Part shown: one piece after another, positions 36,001-64,000 of the stretch
Layout of the letters: the number at the start of each line of letters is the position of its first letter
How positions within the stretch are numbered: the stretch's first letter is position 1
From: Corallium rubrum
Taxonomy: Eukaryota > Cnidaria > Anthozoa > Scleralcyonacea > Coralliidae
Direction: 5' to 3'
DNA: 64,000 nucleotides
NCBI GenBank assembly: GCA_964035015.1
Contig: OZ035997.1
Span: forward strand, 81,709,269 to 81,773,268
Translations under genes and position numbers: made by a program
The notes under the pieces: generated by a model
Database searches by the model: none
Told to the model about the DNA's origin: nothing
Seen by the model: the letters and a program-made list of their open reading frames with translations, nothing else

Positions 36001-37560
36001 GTCGTGGGGACGGAATGGAACGGGAAAAAATTATATATATATATTAGTGCTCTTCGTGCCATTGCACGTCAGTAAGCAATGTAAGTCCCAAGTCCAATCT
36101 TTATTTAACTGAGAAGATAGAGAAGATATAGAGTCAATTTACATACACAAGGAGAAACATATTAAAAAATTAGAACTGCTACACAAACAAATGTCAGCTG
36201 TGAAACAATTAATTTTGTTCTCGGATATTCAAAACGCCCACAGGCACTGACACCAGGTTCGACAATAGAGAAGTGAAAAATATATGTAAATATACCAGCC
36301 TAAATGGCCCCAAAATAAATGACATACTTTGAATATCTTTCACAAATTTCCTGTTGTTATCTAGATATTTCTGCTTGTTTCGTCTACTCAGGAACTTTCT
36401 CTTACCAGCTTCTTTCATAGTTCAATCTCTCGATCTCTATACTTGAAGCCCGCGGAAACAATAAGCCAGTCTATATGCAACAACGACTTCCTTCCTACTC
36501 TAAGTGGCGACGTTTCTTGTCTGAAAGTAGGCCAGGACATAAACACATTGCGACTTTTGACAAACAGAAACTCCTTTAGAGTGTTCGCTGTGTTTACAGT
36601 AACTGCTCGGCAGCGGTGAGTACTGTTGTTGCATGAATATATTCTTTATATAAGCGCGAACTGCAGTATAATTTGTGTATTACTAATAATCAATGTCTCA
36701 TGATTTAACTAACTTTAATATTGTAAATGTATTGCGCTTTGAACTCGCCATTAACTCACTGTCCTTTATTTCTTTAACGCATTGCCTCTTAGAGGCTCTC
36801 GCTCGACGAGAAAATCGTCTCAGGGCGTTAGACACTGAAAGTAAAATAACAAAGAGAGCATTTTGGCCGGCCTAGAAGGAAAAGAGTTAATGTCAGGTGT
36901 ATACGGTGTGGTAATGCTGATTACCTCGACAATAATGACACTTACAGTATCTTGTCTGCTGACTGACCTCTGAGTTTGGCAAAGCGATTTCTACAGTGTT
37001 TTAGTGCAGTTGTTACATGGGAAAACACCTTAATTTCAAAATAACGTCTCACGAGTCACGATATATAGTTTTTGTGAATGATCTATATAGTACATATATA
37101 CTGTCATATATTTATTGATAAAGGAAACAGGCATGACAGTGACACTATACTGACTTTAGGTTAAAATATAATAATATAATAATCAATGATTCAACGAAGT
37201 AAATGTATAACACGTTTTTATATCGCCATCAATGCATGCATCGTCCATTAACCGGCTTCGCATTTTAGAGGCTCTTGCATGCTCACAAAGGGATCAGTTT
37301 TAGCTGCTCAAGACGGAAGTGGCAATAGCGTTTGGTTTTCTAAACATTCGATTTGATTTTCTACATATCTTATTAATGCATTTTTGAAGTCGTCATATTA
37401 TAAGGCACTTCAATTTCAGAATAACGTATAACTCATGCATTTTACTCTGTCATATAGAATTATTGATCACGGGACAGACATGACATTGACACTATATAGC
37501 CGAAGCAGAAGGGTTCGTGTTTGTGCTGACTTTCTGTATAACCCATATTCTCTTTCGTTT
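33060..37560. other. No gene recognised upstream of TNFR gene 2
   Basis: AT-rich with scattered TGCATGCA motifs and a short (AT)n (34970-34989). TTTACAG..CAGCG followed by gtgagt near 36616 could mark another 5' exon. I could not confirm any coding segment. Confidence 0.4.
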
Positions 37561-37594
37561 ATTAAATCTTTAGACGTCTGAAATTAAAATCAAA

Positions 37595-63639
<26,045 letters not shown>

Positions 63640-63652
63640 GTGAGTAATTACC

Positions 63653-64000
63653 ACTTTAAAGGGGAATTCCGCTAAAAATAAGTTACCTTCTAATGAAAGA
63701 TATCTAACTTTAGCATAAATACACATGTGATTATAGAAAATCGCGCGCACTGATTGGTCGAGCTACTTCTGACTAATTCTTGATAATCACCTACTGGGTT
63801 TATTTAAAATGGCCACCAGGCGATTTGTCGTGTGATAGAAGAGGAAATTAAAATAAATTCCTAAAAGTACAAAAGTGTGTATTTATACTAAAATAGTTAT
63901 TCACCTCAGGTGCAGTGAATATCGGTGAATAATAACCTCGACTCCGTCTCTGTTATTATTCACCGATATTCACCTCGCCTTCAGCGAATAATATACACTT
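63653..64000. mobile_element. MITE left end near the window edge plus AT-rich palindrome
   Basis: CTTTAAAGGGGAATTCCG (63655) resembles family B termini and starts about 14 bp after the exon 5 donor. From 63920 GTGAATATCGGTGAATAATAAC and its inverse form a hairpin. Confidence 0.45.

Overview
This is eukaryotic nuclear DNA from an animal. It is AT-rich and very repeat-dense, with short exons bounded by GT..AG splice sites inside long introns. An early-branching metazoan is the best guess. A cnidarian (anthozoan) seems most likely and a sponge cannot be excluded. The repeat fauna (Penelope-like element, hammerhead retrozyme, 5S-derived SINE, tRNA-like SINEs, and hAT, Mutator-like and PIF-like MITEs) fits that guess but does not prove it. 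No rRNA, operon or CRISPR features are seen.

The protein-coding content I can support is two plus-strand genes of the tumour necrosis factor receptor (TNFR) superfamily. Gene 1 (1715-3679, possibly ending at 4489) has a signal-peptide exon, two cysteine-rich-domain (CRD) exons and an exon for a Ser/Thr/Asn-rich stalk plus hydrophobic segment. It has almost no cytoplasmic tail in the window. Gene 2 (37595-63639, running off the right edge) has a signal-peptide exon, three CRD exons and a stalk/transmembrane/basic-tail exon, spread over 26 kb. Exon phases are consistent throughout, and the last CRD exon is 175 nt and ends in phase 1 in both genes, so they are paralogues. A weaker candidate small gene (16943-20830) lies between them.

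Layout: 1-1.4 kb holds a tandem retrozyme with hammerhead ribozymes on the minus strand and a Tc1/mariner-like MITE. 1.7-4.5 kb is TNFR gene 1. 5-12.8 kb holds several MITEs, a decayed Penelope-like element in inverted duplicate and AT repeats. 12.9-26.4 kb holds three copies (one internally inverted) of a 2.6-kb unknown composite repeat bordered by an 11-bp satellite, a 1-kb hexanucleotide array and a 5'-truncated LINE inserted into it. 27 kb carries a 5S-rRNA-derived SINE. 27.4-37.5 kb is mostly unrecognised AT-rich DNA. 37.6-63.6 kb is TNFR gene 2, whose introns are packed with nested transposons, tRNA-derived SINEs and microsatellites. These include a roughly 790-bp TTTTG/TTTCG/TTTAT array that itself forms the pyrimidine tract of the last splice acceptor.

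The most noteworthy items are the hammerhead retrozyme dimer, the Penelope-like fragment with a hammerhead-like motif downstream, the strand-switching 11-bp satellite at the composite-repeat borders, and the giant AG-free microsatellite acceptor. All family assignments come from reading the sequence. No database search was run.
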